Positions 53,401-61,429 of a stretch of DNA of 64,000 nucleotides are shown here, piece by piece. Under the pieces are notes generated by a model. The model was not told the DNA's origin. It saw only the letters and a list, made by a program, of their open reading frames with translations, and did not search any database. Location of the stretch: positions 1 to 64,000 of the forward strand of contig NZ_JBFMKQ010000005.1 of NCBI RefSeq assembly GCF_040786285.1. Reading direction: 5' to 3'. This DNA comes from Aquimarina sp040786285 (GTDB taxonomy: Bacteria > Bacteroidota > Bacteroidia > Flavobacteriales > Flavobacteriaceae). Numbering within the stretch: position 1 is the first letter of the stretch; every line of letters starts with the position of its first letter. A program made the position numbers and the translations under genes.

Positions 53401-53514
53401 AGTAAAGTAAAGATCGCAATTATGTTGTTCTAGACCTTTAGCTTAGTTGTTTGCAAAAAGATTTAATCCTAATTACTTATCTTGTATAGTAATAACCAAC
53501 ACAAATCTCTTTAG

Positions 53515-55476
53515 ATGTACAATTCTAAACGGCTAAAACAGCGCCTTGTAAAAGAGGGGCCTACTCATATTTTTTTGCTCATTGTATTAATAGGAATTCT
53601 ACCAGCGGTTGAAGATTTTTCACTTTTTGCAGTTTTCGGTTTTTCTATAGCCAAATTCCGTATTCATGAAGAGGTTGGATTGCTATACTCTATACCGTTG
53701 TACCTTATCCCTGTGGGGTTAATTTTAATGATGGGCGGTAAAAACTATTATCGGATTTTGGGTCTGTTACCAGCTTTTTTTGCAGCATATATACATTTGT
53801 TGCTGGGCTCAGAAGAGATTTCTCTTGAAAAATACCAAACACTAATTAGTACTCTTCATTTCTTATGCTATAAAATCGCATTTATTTATTTTATAGTGAA
53901 AGGAAAACTACGTTCTATACCTTTTTTCATTACACTTTTATTGATTTGGATTTTACTGGATATCCAGCATTTAATTTTGTTTCTAACCTATACGATTCTT
54001 GTTCGATTTTTATACCTGGCGATCAAGCAAAACATTACGATTTTTAAACAAACGGGATTCAAAAGAACCGGAATTCTTACTTTGAAATCTTTTCTGTATT
54101 GGTCTCCGTTATTAATTTTTATCATACCGGCAGCTATATTCAATACTAAAATGAATAAGGCTTCAATTGATCAGCTTTATGATAAGACTTTTATCATGTC
54201 TACGAATGAAAGTAGAAAATATAAAAGAGGTCAATTCGAAAATGATCTTGAGTTTTCTATAGAAGCTGAGGTAATTTGCATGCACGAAGCCATTGAAAAA
54301 GGGAATAAACAGATCGTTGGTATTGTAAGAAGTAAGACCGATGATATGCCTACCCAGGTCGATGATGTATTTAAAGGTATTTTTAGACCTTCTTTACCAG
54401 AGATGGCACCTGTTTTTAAAGAAGAAGATTGTGGCTTTTGGGGCAAACTCAATTTTCCGTGTCAGGCAAAAAACAGTGCAAAAAGGAGTATCAATACATC
54501 ATATATAGCCCAACGAAACGAAATGAGAGGTGTTTTGGTAGGAGAAGTTAAGAAATCGGCTAAAGATATTCAAGATGGAGTAGAAGGTTCTACAGATAGC
54601 GTTAATGGTTTAATGCGAGAAGAAATAGATACTATTATAGAAAAGCTCAAATTTACTATTCAATCAACCTTTGATACCATATTGTTTATCAATCTTCTTT
54701 TGGATATCGCTTTTGGGTTTTTAATACTGAAGAGTTTTTTATATGTATTCTCTAGAGTTGCTTTTTCATCAGATGACGAAAATTATGTAACGTTGTTAGA
54801 ATCTGATAGCAATACCTCTAAAGGAAAACTACATGAATCTGGAAATCAATATACGATCGATCCTGTATCGACAAAAGAAAACTATTTTATCTCGCGCTCC
54901 TTTGAGCCGAGCGGTAGGGCACCTAAGTTCTCTTTACCTCAATGGAAAGCTGCGGTTTTGGTAAGAATATTCACCAGAAATTATGCTATGAATAAAGTGG
55001 TTATGAAGTCGAGATCAGAAGCCGTTCATTTTAAAGCGATGGGTAGTCATGAATTTGTTGAATGGGATATCAAAGAAGGAGAGGAGGTTGTATTTCATTT
55101 TAAGAATTTTGTGGGTATGAGTGAAGGGATTAAGATTTCGGCAGTAGTAAGTCTTAGGCTAACCTCTCTACTATTTGGCCGGTTGATATTTACCACAGCA
55201 AAAGGACCGGGAAAATTAATTTTACTAACCAAAGGAGAACCAATAACAGCGGGTCATGTTAATGCCAATGCAAGTATTGCGACAAGTAGGATATTAGCCT
55301 GGCAAAAAAACACACGTTTTAATGTAGAATCAGAGTTAAATCTAATTGATGTGTTTATGAGCGGAATCTATCTCAAAAAGAAAGAAGATGACTTAATCCT
55401 TATAGATGCAGACGTTAAAGGTCCTTCTAAAAATGGGATAGTTCGGTTTATTAAGAATTTTTTATTGCCAGTATAA
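53515..55476 (+). CDS. Large multi-pass membrane protein with C-terminal AIM24-like domain
   Basis: The 653-residue protein has about six or seven N-terminal transmembrane helices (residues about 15-220), a soluble helical region (about 225-375) with a Cys pair, another helix pair near 390-415, and a C-terminal beta-rich half (about 470-640). The latter carries motifs that look like the AIM24/TRAP-like family: G-E-E-V-V-F-H, G-R-L-I-F-T-T-A-K-G-P-G-K-L-I-L-L, and R-I-L-A-W-Q. I am only moderately sure of this. The gene follows the CD-NTase-like gene by 114 bases on the same strand and may be cotranscribed. Function is unknown. Confidence 0.6.
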   Translation: MYNSKRLKQRLVKEGPTHIFLLIVLIGILPAVEDFSLFAVFGFSIAKFRIHEEVGLLYSIPLYLIPVGLILMMGGKNYYRILGLLPAFFAAYIHLLLGSEEISLEKYQTLISTLHFLCYKIAFIYFIVKGKLRSIPFFITLLLIWILLDIQHLILFLTYTILVRFLYLAIKQNITIFKQTGFKRTGILTLKSFLYWSPLLIFIIPAAIFNTKMNKASIDQLYDKTFIMSTNESRKYKRGQFENDLEFSIEAEVICMHEAIEKGNKQIVGIVRSKTDDMPTQVDDVFKGIFRPSLPEMAPVFKEEDCGFWGKLNFPCQAKNSAKRSINTSYIAQRNEMRGVLVGEVKKSAKDIQDGVEGSTDSVNGLMREEIDTIIEKLKFTIQSTFDTILFINLLLDIAFGFLILKSFLYVFSRVAFSSDDENYVTLLESDSNTSKGKLHESGNQYTIDPVSTKENYFISRSFEPSGRAPKFSLPQWKAAVLVRIFTRNYAMNKVVMKSRSEAVHFKAMGSHEFVEWDIKEGEEVVFHFKNFVGMSEGIKISAVVSLRLTSLLFGRLIFTTAKGPGKLILLTKGEPITAGHVNANASIATSRILAWQKNTRFNVESELNLIDVFMSGIYLKKKEDDLILIDADVKGPSKNGIVRFIKNFLLPV

Positions 55477-55512
55477 AATCAACACATAATTTAAGCAAGT
55501 CGTATACTAGTT

Positions 55513-55971
55513 TTATGACTTATTTACGGCATACAGTAGATGTGTTTCCGAATCTTTTGAGGTGTCCAGCATAACAGCTATTGTACTGGTTTTAGATTCA
55601 AAAATATGAAGCGTTTTATTTTCTCCCTGTTTTTCGGATTTTATGTTTGAATAATCAACCATAAACCTGGATAGCATTCGTAAAACATATTTTTGATCAT
55701 TGGTCAAATAAGTAACTTGTCTAGAGTTTTTATTGATTCTTACACCATAATAAAAACCATCTGTTTTTTTCCAGTTATAGAATATGTATTTATTATGTTC
55801 TTCTTTAACTTTTAAAAAACCTCTTGCCTCTAAAAAAGTTTCAAGCTCTGGCAGATCTTCAACACTTGATAAACTAGATAAAGTAGCACATTCTTGCTCT
55901 TTTAGATACTGGCCAAAGATGTTTCCTGAAATAAAAAATAAGATAAGACCGATAATTAATGAATGTTTCAT
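55513..55971 (-). CDS. Secreted protein of unknown function
   Basis: The 152-residue product has a signal peptide (M-K-H-S-L-I-I-G-L-I-L, cut near N-I-F-G-Q) and a mature domain of about 130 residues with strands and helices, including F-Y-G-V-R-I-N-K-N-S-R-Q-V-T-Y and Y-V-L-R-M-L-S-R-F. I do not recognise a family. It is convergent with the membrane protein gene; a weak hairpin (55497-55504 with 55514-55521, one mismatch) in the 36-base gap may end both. Confidence 0.62.
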   Translation of the reverse strand: MKHSLIIGLILFFISGNIFGQYLKEQECATLSSLSSVEDLPELETFLEARGFLKVKEEHNKYIFYNWKKTDGFYYGVRINKNSRQVTYLTNDQKYVLRMLSRFMVDYSNIKSEKQGENKTLHIFESKTSTIAVMLDTSKDSETHLLYAVNKS

Positions 55972-56039
55972 ATTTCTTCAATTTAATTACAATGTACAGA
56001 TTAAAAGGTGTTTTTTGACACCTACAAAGAAACTCTTTT

Positions 56040-56276
56040 AACCCGTTGTGCATTTAGATATTTTTTAACCAAACTCCGTCAATTCGAGTGCTTCGACTTT
56101 AGGAGAAGTGTATCGAGAATAGGATTATTGGTTAAAAAAAGCTATTCTCGATACCTACCCATCCGGCAGGCGGGCATTTTGTCTTCTGTCATCTCGAGCG
56201 AAGTCGAGAGGTCATTATGCAAAATACTCGAATTGACGCTTTTCTTGTAATTATTTTCCTAAATGCACAACGGGTT
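56040..56276. repeat. Nested palindromic MITE-like element
   Basis: A 237-bp element built of nested inverted repeats. Outer arms AACCCGTTGTGCATTTAG (56040-56057) and CTAAATGCACAACGGGTT (56259-56276) are perfectly complementary over 18 bp. A second perfect pair of 13 bp is CGTCAATTCGAGT (56077-56089) with ACTCGAATTGACG (56226-56238). Inside are GTATCGAGAATAG (56110-56122) with CTATTCTCGATAC (56142-56154) and TCTCGA-GCGAAG-TCGAGA (56192-56209). No frame is encoded. The right end lies 3 bases from the HAD gene stop, so it may also act as its terminator. Terminal inverted repeats without a transposase fit a MITE or REP-type element. Confidence 0.8.
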
Positions 56277-56279
56277 CTT

Positions 56280-56912
56280 TTAGTTTATTATTTCTAATAA
56301 CTCACTATAGTTTGAGATATTGTAATTTGAATATTTAGATTTTTTCTGCCCTAATTTGGATACCTGAATTGTATTTAGCCCAAGTTCATACCCCGCTTTA
56401 ATTTCTGATTCGGTATTGTCGCCAATGATAAATACAGATTTTTGATCAACACATTTTTGAGAGAGGATTTTTTCGAATATTCCTTTTTTAAAAATTCTAT
56501 TGGGATCAAGTACATTATCAATGTATATATCAGAAAATTCTTGCGTGATTCTTAAAGATTCGATTTTAGCCTTTTGTAACTTAGGAAACCCCGTAGTTAC
56601 CAATATTTTATCGGATGTGATTTTTTTGATATGCTCAAAGTCTTTAAACGGTTTGATATCTAATGAGTAGTCTGTTTCATTAATTAAATCTGAAAACTCT
56701 TTTATTAATTGATTTCCAAATTCATACTTATTTGCTACAAAATCAAATGGATATTTCCATAATTCTGCTATTATTTTGCGAGTGGTAGTGGTACTGTACT
56801 TTTGTATAGATATGATCTCAAATTTTCCTAAAATCGGTTCCATTGATCCCTTTCCCATGGTTTTTGTTTCAAATATCGTATCGTCTAGATCAAAAATCAG
56901 CAATTTGTCCAT
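56280..56912 (-). CDS. HAD family hydrolase
   Basis: The 210-residue protein shows the four HAD motifs: I, F-D-L-D-D-T (residues 8-13, nucleophile Asp); II, L-V-T-T-G; III, a Lys before the last strand (F-K-K-G-I-F); and IV, I-I-G-D-N-T-E-S-E. A small helical cap (about residues 17-95) marks it as a type I cap phosphatase similar to the YjjG or phosphoglycolate phosphatase group. Substrate is unknown. It lies 5 bases after the NTF2-like gene, probably in one transcript, and its stop touches the palindromic element. Confidence 0.85.
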   Translation of the reverse strand: MDKLLIFDLDDTIFETKTMGKGSMEPILGKFEIISIQKYSTTTTRKIIAELWKYPFDFVANKYEFGNQLIKEFSDLINETDYSLDIKPFKDFEHIKKITSDKILVTTGFPKLQKAKIESLRITQEFSDIYIDNVLDPNRIFKKGIFEKILSQKCVDQKSVFIIGDNTESEIKAGYELGLNTIQVSKLGQKKSKYSNYNISNYSELLEIIN

Positions 56913-56917
56913 TTGGC

Positions 56918-57274
56918 TTATGGGTTAGTAAGTTTTCGATCTTCACGAATCTCACCAATGTGATAATACGCTATAATCTCTTCAATCAAATTATTTTTAA
57001 AAATGTACCATTCACTCACATCTAAAACAAAATCGCCCTGAGTCGCAGTATAACGAACACAAGCGCTATCATTATTATAAATTTCATCATGTATATCGAA
57101 GTGATACCCTAAAAATTTATCTTTATTCGCTTCTACTAAATCTGTATATGCACTTCTTCCTTCTATTGTACCAAAGGGGCTTGTGTGCTTAAAACTATCT
57201 GATATAGGTAAGTCTAAGAAATCCCCTTTTTCCCATTTGTCGAACCAATTTTTTACTAATGCTTTTGAATCCAT
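56918..57274 (-). CDS. NTF2-like (SnoaL-type) small protein
   Basis: The 118-residue protein has the NTF2-like cone fold pattern: an N-terminal helix with W-F-D-K-W-E-K-G-D-F, a strand with F-K-H-T-S-P-F-G-T-I-E-G, and aromatic strands (Y-H-F-D-I-H-D-E, V-R-Y-T-A-T-Q-G, W-Y-I-F-K-N-N-L-I-E-E-I). SnoaL-like proteins bind small ligands or act as isomerases/hydrolases; the substrate cannot be predicted. It is directly upstream of the HAD gene. Repeat copy 3 lies 38 bases upstream of its start. Confidence 0.75.
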   Translation of the reverse strand: MDSKALVKNWFDKWEKGDFLDLPISDSFKHTSPFGTIEGRSAYTDLVEANKDKFLGYHFDIHDEIYNNDSACVRYTATQGDFVLDVSEWYIFKNNLIEEIIAYYHIGEIREDRKLTNP

Positions 57275-57311
57275 TGTGACATTATTTTTTCAGTTTTTAT
57301 TGATCAAATAC

Positions 57312-57412
57312 TTTTACTCGATAATCGAGATTTAAATGCTCCGAGGCTTGCCTCGAAATCAAAATTATTTTCCAACCAATGCCTCGCGGGTTTGCCCCGA
57401 GGTGGTTTACTG
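57312..57412 (+). repeat. 101-bp structured intergenic repeat, copy 3
   Basis: Third copy of the element, between two minus-strand genes. It has the perfect CTCGAT-A-ATCGAG hairpin (57317-57329), a middle stem extended to CGAGGC-TT-GCCTCG by a T-to-C change, and the CCTCG...CGAGG arms with a loop reading CGGGTTTGCCC, which can pair further GGG with CCC. It ends GTTTACTG where the other copies end GTTTACTA. Confidence 0.9.
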
Positions 57413-57422
57413 ATTTTAAATA

Positions 57423-57779
57423 TTAAATAGCTCCATTTTTGTATACCTCCAATGCTTCGTTCATAATCAAATTGATTGTAGCGATTGGTAAATCTTTGTT
57501 AGGATCCACTCTAAAAATTTTCATTCGAGATCGATTACCTGTTTCTAACTGAGGGTGGTGAAGGTGTTTTCCTGCCACCATAAGAAAATAGGGCTCATCA
57601 CTTTTTTTATCTACCCATAAGTAACAGAATATTTTTTCTTTATAGCAAAAACAAGGCATTCCATATTTTCGTGTTTCGGTAATTTCTTTGTCATAATTAA
57701 GAAGAATACTGCGCATGGTCAATAAACAACTCTTATTGGGTTCTTGCTTCTCAAAATAGAAATTATCTGAAATATTCAT
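57423..57779 (-). CDS. DUF1801 family protein
   Basis: The 118-residue protein matches DUF1801 (YdhG-like): L-L-T-M-R-S-I-L-L near the start, E-T-R-K-Y-G-M-P-C-F-C-Y, F-C-Y-L-W-V, and a C-terminal Arg-containing helix (I-N-L-I-M-N-E-A-L-E). The family fold is known from structures but no biochemical role is established. It stands alone, with repeat copy 3 just downstream and rlmF upstream on the same strand. Confidence 0.8.
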   Translation of the reverse strand: MNISDNFYFEKQEPNKSCLLTMRSILLNYDKEITETRKYGMPCFCYKEKIFCYLWVDKKSDEPYFLMVAGKHLHHPQLETGNRSRMKIFRVDPNKDLPIATINLIMNEALEVYKNGAI

Positions 57780-57862
57780 TATTGTTGTTGATGTTTTTAT
57801 ACTTGTAATATCCTGTTATTGTATGGTCCTGGGTGGATAAAAATCATGAACCTCTATAAAAT

Positions 57863-58834
57863 TTATTTTGATTTAGTTTTCCATCTGGTTTTTTTCCATT
57901 CTTTCTGTTCTTCGGCAGAAAGAAATGTCCAGGCTACAATTCGAGTAGACTTATTTCCGGTTCCCATAGGAATGGTTTTAATCTGTTTAGCTTTAAATTT
58001 CTCTAGCAATTGATATATTCCTTTTAAATTCGATTGTTTTGACACCAAAGTTGAAAACCAATAACAGTTTTTGGCAAATTCTTTACTTTGTGTGATCATA
58101 TTGGTGATGAACTTAAATTCTCCTCCTTCATATATGAGTTCATTACTTATTCCCGCAAAATTAAGTTGAGGTGTTTTTACTTTTTTTCCTGATAAATTCT
58201 TAATTTTTCTTCGAGTTCCTTTTTGAGCATCTTCAGCCGAAGAATGAAAAGGAGGATTACAAATAGAGATATCAATTTTATCTTTTTGGTCTATGATTCC
58301 ACGAAAAATGTTTTTGGAATTCTCTTGTAATCTACACTCAATCTTACCTTTAAGCGATACATTAGAATTGACAATATGTTGCGCCGAAGCAATCGATTTT
58401 TGATCAATATCAGACCCAATAAATTTCCAGCCGTATTCTGTAACTCCAAGTATTGGATAAATACAGTTTGCACCCATGCCAACATCAAAACAAGTAATTT
58501 TATCTCCTTCGGGAATTCTGCCAAAATTGCTTTCACGTAATACATCAGCAATATGATGAATGTAATCTGCTCTCCCGGGTATTGGCGGACATAAATTCTC
58601 ATCAGGGAATTCCCAGTTTTTTATACCATAATAATGGTTGAGTAATGCTTTGTTGAGAGTTTTTACGGCCACTGGATTTGAAAAATCAACAGAGTTTTCG
58701 CCATGTTTATTAGGCTTTAGGTAATTCTTTAATTCGGGATTAACTTCTATTAATGCGCTTAAATCATATCGTTCTCGGTTTTTGTTTCGAGGATGTAACC
58801 TACTTTTTTCTTGTTGATTTTTTTTTGATAGCAT
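57863..58834 (-). CDS. rlmF: 23S rRNA (adenine(1618)-N(6))-methyltransferase RlmF
   Basis: The 323-residue protein has the RlmF/METTL16-type layout: an N-terminal basic segment (L-H-P-R-N-K-N-R-E-R-Y), a V-D-F-S-N-P-x-A-V-K-x-L-N-K-A-L-L-x-x-Y-Y motif, motif I (C-F-D-V-G-M-G-A-N-C-I-Y), and the N6-adenine motif N-P-P-F-H-S-S. It methylates A1618 of 23S rRNA in the cytoplasm. A CAAAGATA stretch (58856-58863) could be the -7 box on the minus strand, without a matching -33 element. The start M-L-S-K-K-N is kept. Confidence 0.92.
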   Translation of the reverse strand: MLSKKNQQEKSRLHPRNKNRERYDLSALIEVNPELKNYLKPNKHGENSVDFSNPVAVKTLNKALLNHYYGIKNWEFPDENLCPPIPGRADYIHHIADVLRESNFGRIPEGDKITCFDVGMGANCIYPILGVTEYGWKFIGSDIDQKSIASAQHIVNSNVSLKGKIECRLQENSKNIFRGIIDQKDKIDISICNPPFHSSAEDAQKGTRRKIKNLSGKKVKTPQLNFAGISNELIYEGGEFKFITNMITQSKEFAKNCYWFSTLVSKQSNLKGIYQLLEKFKAKQIKTIPMGTGNKSTRIVAWTFLSAEEQKEWKKTRWKTKSK

Positions 58835-59041
58835 GATTTAACTTTAGGAATTTTTCAAAGATAATGGTAACTAAATTCATTTCTAATTTTCTTTCCACTT
58901 CAAACGAAAAATTACATGATTATCACAATTTTAAACGTTTACTATTTTGAAAACGAAGCTTTATATACGCAAAGGATTACACCTGGTTGTTATTCATCAC
59001 TTATGAAAGACATTATGTTATAATGCATAATCTCTAATCCT

Positions 59042-59461
59042 TTAGCTTTTTTCTGATATTTTCAGAGCTATTTTTCCTCCAATCCATGCCATAGGAATAT
59101 AAGCGATAGCAATGTCTATTATTGCAAACCAAGTTGGCCCGGGGAGCATGTAATTTACCATAATGCCTCCTAATAAAAACAAACCACCAATGCTCAATGA
59201 AAATTTCATTTTGTGACTTGCTGCGATCAAACCTGCAATTGTTGCACCAACCAGGGTCCCCAGGGCGTGGGCCAAAAATGGAAAAATAAAATATTCAAAT
59301 TCTAAAGCAGGCATGACAGCCGCTAAAGCGTTCATGTCATTGGGGTCAATGCCTTTTATAGGCAATACCTTATGACCAAGTTTAATGAGCCCCATATTGA
59401 TAATACTACCTCCTAACCATCCGGCAATAACCGCTAAAATATTTTTAATTATAGAATTCAT
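59042..59461 (-). CDS. Small multi-pass membrane protein of unknown function
   Basis: About 139 residues with four hydrophobic helices and glycine-rich packing motifs (A-G-W-L-G-G-S-I, H-A-L-G-T-L-V-G-A-T-I-A-G, L-L-G-G-I-M). The longest frame starts at 59545, but the ATG at 59461 (M-N-S-I-I-K-N-I-L) gives a normal membrane-protein start, while the extra 28 residues are hydrophilic and lack homology. Its organisation is reminiscent of small DUF-type membrane proteins of Bacteroidota. No partner genes are adjacent. Confidence 0.65.
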   Translation of the reverse strand: MNSIIKNILAVIAGWLGGSIINMGLIKLGHKVLPIKGIDPNDMNALAAVMPALEFEYFIFPFLAHALGTLVGATIAGLIAASHKMKFSLSIGGLFLLGGIMVNYMLPGPTWFAIIDIAIAYIPMAWIGGKIALKISEKS

Positions 59462-59621
59462 AGTTGTTCTTTTAGATCGATTGGTATTTTTTGTACTTGA
59501 AGAATACCCAAACACATAGTAAGTAGGGGAGAACAAGTGATGCACTTTGCGGTAAACTACAGGCCTTTTTTCAGTTTTTTGATTTTACAATTTACATTTT
59601 TATCAACTAAAAAAGGCAAAC

Positions 59622-59667
59622 ACTACAAAAAAGGCGATTAATTTCGAACCCGAAACCAATCGCCTTA
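59622..59667 (-). terminator. Intrinsic terminator of the alcohol dehydrogenase gene
   Basis: AAGGCGATT (59631-59639) pairs with AATCGCCTT (59658-59666). Read on the minus strand, the stem is followed by a T run (A run at about 59625-59632 on the plus strand). It lies about 60 bases past the ADH stop codon. Confidence 0.78.
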
Positions 59668-59727
59668 TTGCCCATATACTTTGTTGGTCACAGATTTTAT
59701 GACTCAATTTTAGAAAATTCCTGACTT

Positions 59728-60741
59728 TTAAAATTGAATAACCGTTTTACCAATGGTTTTACCAGATTCCTGCATTTCATGTGCTTTTTTAAGATTGTCT
59801 ACAGTAAAGCCATCCAAGGTGGTGGTCAATGTCGTTTTTAGCGTACCAGTATCTAGCAAATTTGCTATTTCGTTTAAAATCTGGTGTTGTCTATCCATAT
59901 CATTTGTAGTGAACATAGAACGGGTGTACATAAATTCCCATGAAAAAGACACACTTTTGGTTTTGAGTAAAGAAAGGTTCAATGGCTTGTTACTACCAGC
60001 AATGGTAACGATGTGCCCTTGTGGCTTGATAATTTCTACTATAGTTTCCCAATAATTATTTATATCTACGCAGTCCAGAACATAATCCACTTGGCTATAA
60101 CTGATTTTTTCCAGTTCGGCTTTCAGGTTGTGATGATTTACCACATGATCTGCTCCTAGTTCTTTACACCAGTTTTCAGATTCTGGTCTTGATGCCGTTG
60201 CGATTACTGTGAGTCCAGCCACTCTTTTTGCTATTTGTATTGCCATAGAGCCTACACCACCTGCGCCTGCCAAGATCAAGATTGTTTTTCCTTTATCCGT
60301 TCGAGAATCAACTTTAATTCGGTCAAAAATAGATTCCCAGGCGGTCAATCCGGTTAAGGGAATGGCTGCTGCTTGAGCTACAGTTAAATTTTTAGGTTTA
60401 TGGCCAACAATACGCTCATCAATGAGTTGGTATTCTGCATTACTGCCACTACGGGTAATATCTCCGGCGTAGTATACATGGTCTCCTTTTTTGAATCTTG
60501 ATGTTGTATCGCCTACAGCTTCCACGGTTCCAACGGCGTCCCATCCAATAATTTTGGGTGTATCGAGTATGATGTCTTTTGCTGCACTTTGCCTAACCTT
60601 GAAATCTACCGGGTTAACCGAAATTGCCGATATTTTGACTAAGATATCATACCCCGTAGGATTAGGCTTTTCAGTATTAAATTCAATAAAACTATTCTTT
60701 TCGGTAATGGGAAGAGATTGTTTAAATCCTATTGCTTTCAT
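59728..60741 (-). CDS. Zinc-binding-type alcohol dehydrogenase / quinone oxidoreductase family protein
   Basis: The 337-residue protein is a medium-chain dehydrogenase/reductase: N-terminal GroES-like domain (about 5-120; V-N-P-V-D-F-K-V-R-Q, G-W-D-A-V-G-T-V), then a Rossmann domain with the NADPH motif G-A-G-G-V-G-S-M-A (near residue 160). The catalytic zinc cysteine of true alcohol dehydrogenases is absent, as in quinone oxidoreductases (QOR/ZADH1-like), so NADPH-dependent reduction of quinones or enones is likely. It is divergent from an HxlR regulator gene, the usual arrangement of an electrophile-responsive unit, and its promoter overlaps an operator-like palindrome (see promoter and operator entries). 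Confidence 0.88.
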   Translation of the reverse strand: MKAIGFKQSLPITEKNSFIEFNTEKPNPTGYDILVKISAISVNPVDFKVRQSAAKDIILDTPKIIGWDAVGTVEAVGDTTSRFKKGDHVYYAGDITRSGSNAEYQLIDERIVGHKPKNLTVAQAAAIPLTGLTAWESIFDRIKVDSRTDKGKTILILAGAGGVGSMAIQIAKRVAGLTVIATASRPESENWCKELGADHVVNHHNLKAELEKISYSQVDYVLDCVDINNYWETIVEIIKPQGHIVTIAGSNKPLNLSLLKTKSVSFSWEFMYTRSMFTTNDMDRQHQILNEIANLLDTGTLKTTLTTTLDGFTVDNLKKAHEMQESGKTIGKTVIQF

Positions 60742-60785
60742 AATTTTTTATTTAATGGATCATACAATTGGATTGTATACCCTTG

Positions 60786-60816
60786 TTGCATTGATTCTAG
60801 AAAACTTATATTTTTG
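60786..60816 (+). promoter_or_regulatory. Promoter of the HxlR regulator gene (TTG-N20-TATTTTTG)
   Basis: TTG at 60786-60788 and TATTTTTG at 60809-60816 are 20 nt apart, an exact flavobacterial consensus on the plus strand. Transcription would start near 60822 and read through the operator-like repeats at 60827-60866 into the regulator gene at 60929, allowing autoregulation. Confidence 0.6.
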
Positions 60817-60826
60817 TGTTTCGAAA

Positions 60827-60866
60827 GTGACTATACAAAATATAGTTACAAAACTAAATATAGTTT
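60827..60866. promoter_or_regulatory. Putative HxlR operator: two inverted repeats with ACTATA/TAGT half-sites
   Basis: GTGACTATA (60827-60835) and TATAGTTAC (60841-60849) form an imperfect palindrome with one mismatch. Next to it, AAACTA (60851-60856) pairs with TAGTTT (60861-60866). The sites sit just downstream of the regulator's start point and overlap the -7 box of the dehydrogenase promoter, so one bound dimer or pair could repress both genes. Binding is inferred from position. Confidence 0.55.
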
Positions 60867-60879
60867 AATGACTATGCAA
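60849..60879 (-). promoter_or_regulatory. Promoter of the alcohol dehydrogenase gene (TTG-N20-TAGTTTTG)
   Basis: On the minus strand, TTG (60877-60879) and TAGTTTTG (60849-60856) are spaced by 20 nt, an exact consensus. It overlaps the second operator repeat and drives the dehydrogenase, leaving a leader of about 100 bases. Confidence 0.62.
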
Positions 60880-60928
60880 TAACGGTCAAAAATGATAGTA
60901 TGATTTTTTTTGCTAAAAAAGAGAAAAT

Positions 60929-61273
60929 ATGCATTGTATAAATGGAAAAAAATATCCTTGCTGCACTAGTGTAACCATGGGAATTATTGGAGGAAAATGG
61001 AAGACAGTAATTCTATATCATTTAATAGAAACACCTTTACGATATAGTGAATTGAGAAAACAAATGAAAGGTGTAACAGAACGAACGTTAAGTTTGCAAT
61101 TAAAAAAACTGGAAGAAGATGGAGTAATCGAGAGGAAAGTATACACTACGAAACCTCCTTTAAAAGTTGAATATTCCTTAACAGATTTCGGAAAAACACT
61201 TATTCCTGTTTTACACTCTATTGCAGATTGGGGAGATTTTGTTGTTGAAAATTATGCAGAAACAGGTATTTAA
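60929..61273 (+). CDS. HxlR family winged-helix transcriptional regulator
   Basis: The 114-residue protein has the HxlR signature: an N-terminal C-C (C-C-T-S-V) upstream of G-G-K-W-K-T-V-I-L, then the winged helix with R-Y-S-E-L-R-K-Q-M, V-T-E-R-T-L-S-L-Q-L-K-K-L and a wing (D-G-V-I-E-R-K-V-Y). Cys-containing HxlR members such as QorR and HypR sense quinones or aldehydes through the N-terminal cysteine; the region here is C-I-N-G-K-K-Y-P-C-C-T, which offers three. Its gene is divergent from a quinone-oxidoreductase-like gene, so it most likely controls that target and itself. Confidence 0.9.
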   Translation: MHCINGKKYPCCTSVTMGIIGGKWKTVILYHLIETPLRYSELRKQMKGVTERTLSLQLKKLEEDGVIERKVYTTKPPLKVEYSLTDFGKTLIPVLHSIADWGDFVVENYAETGI

Positions 61274-61429
61274 GTTTTGTTTTTTATACATGAAGCAAAA
61301 CATTTTTTATGTAAAGAGTTGTCAGTTTTATACAATATTGTATTGCGTATAATTTGTACGTTTGTTTTAATAGTACATTCGAATATATATAATTTATTTT
61401 TATAGTTTGTTTAGGCTACTAGAGTGTTT

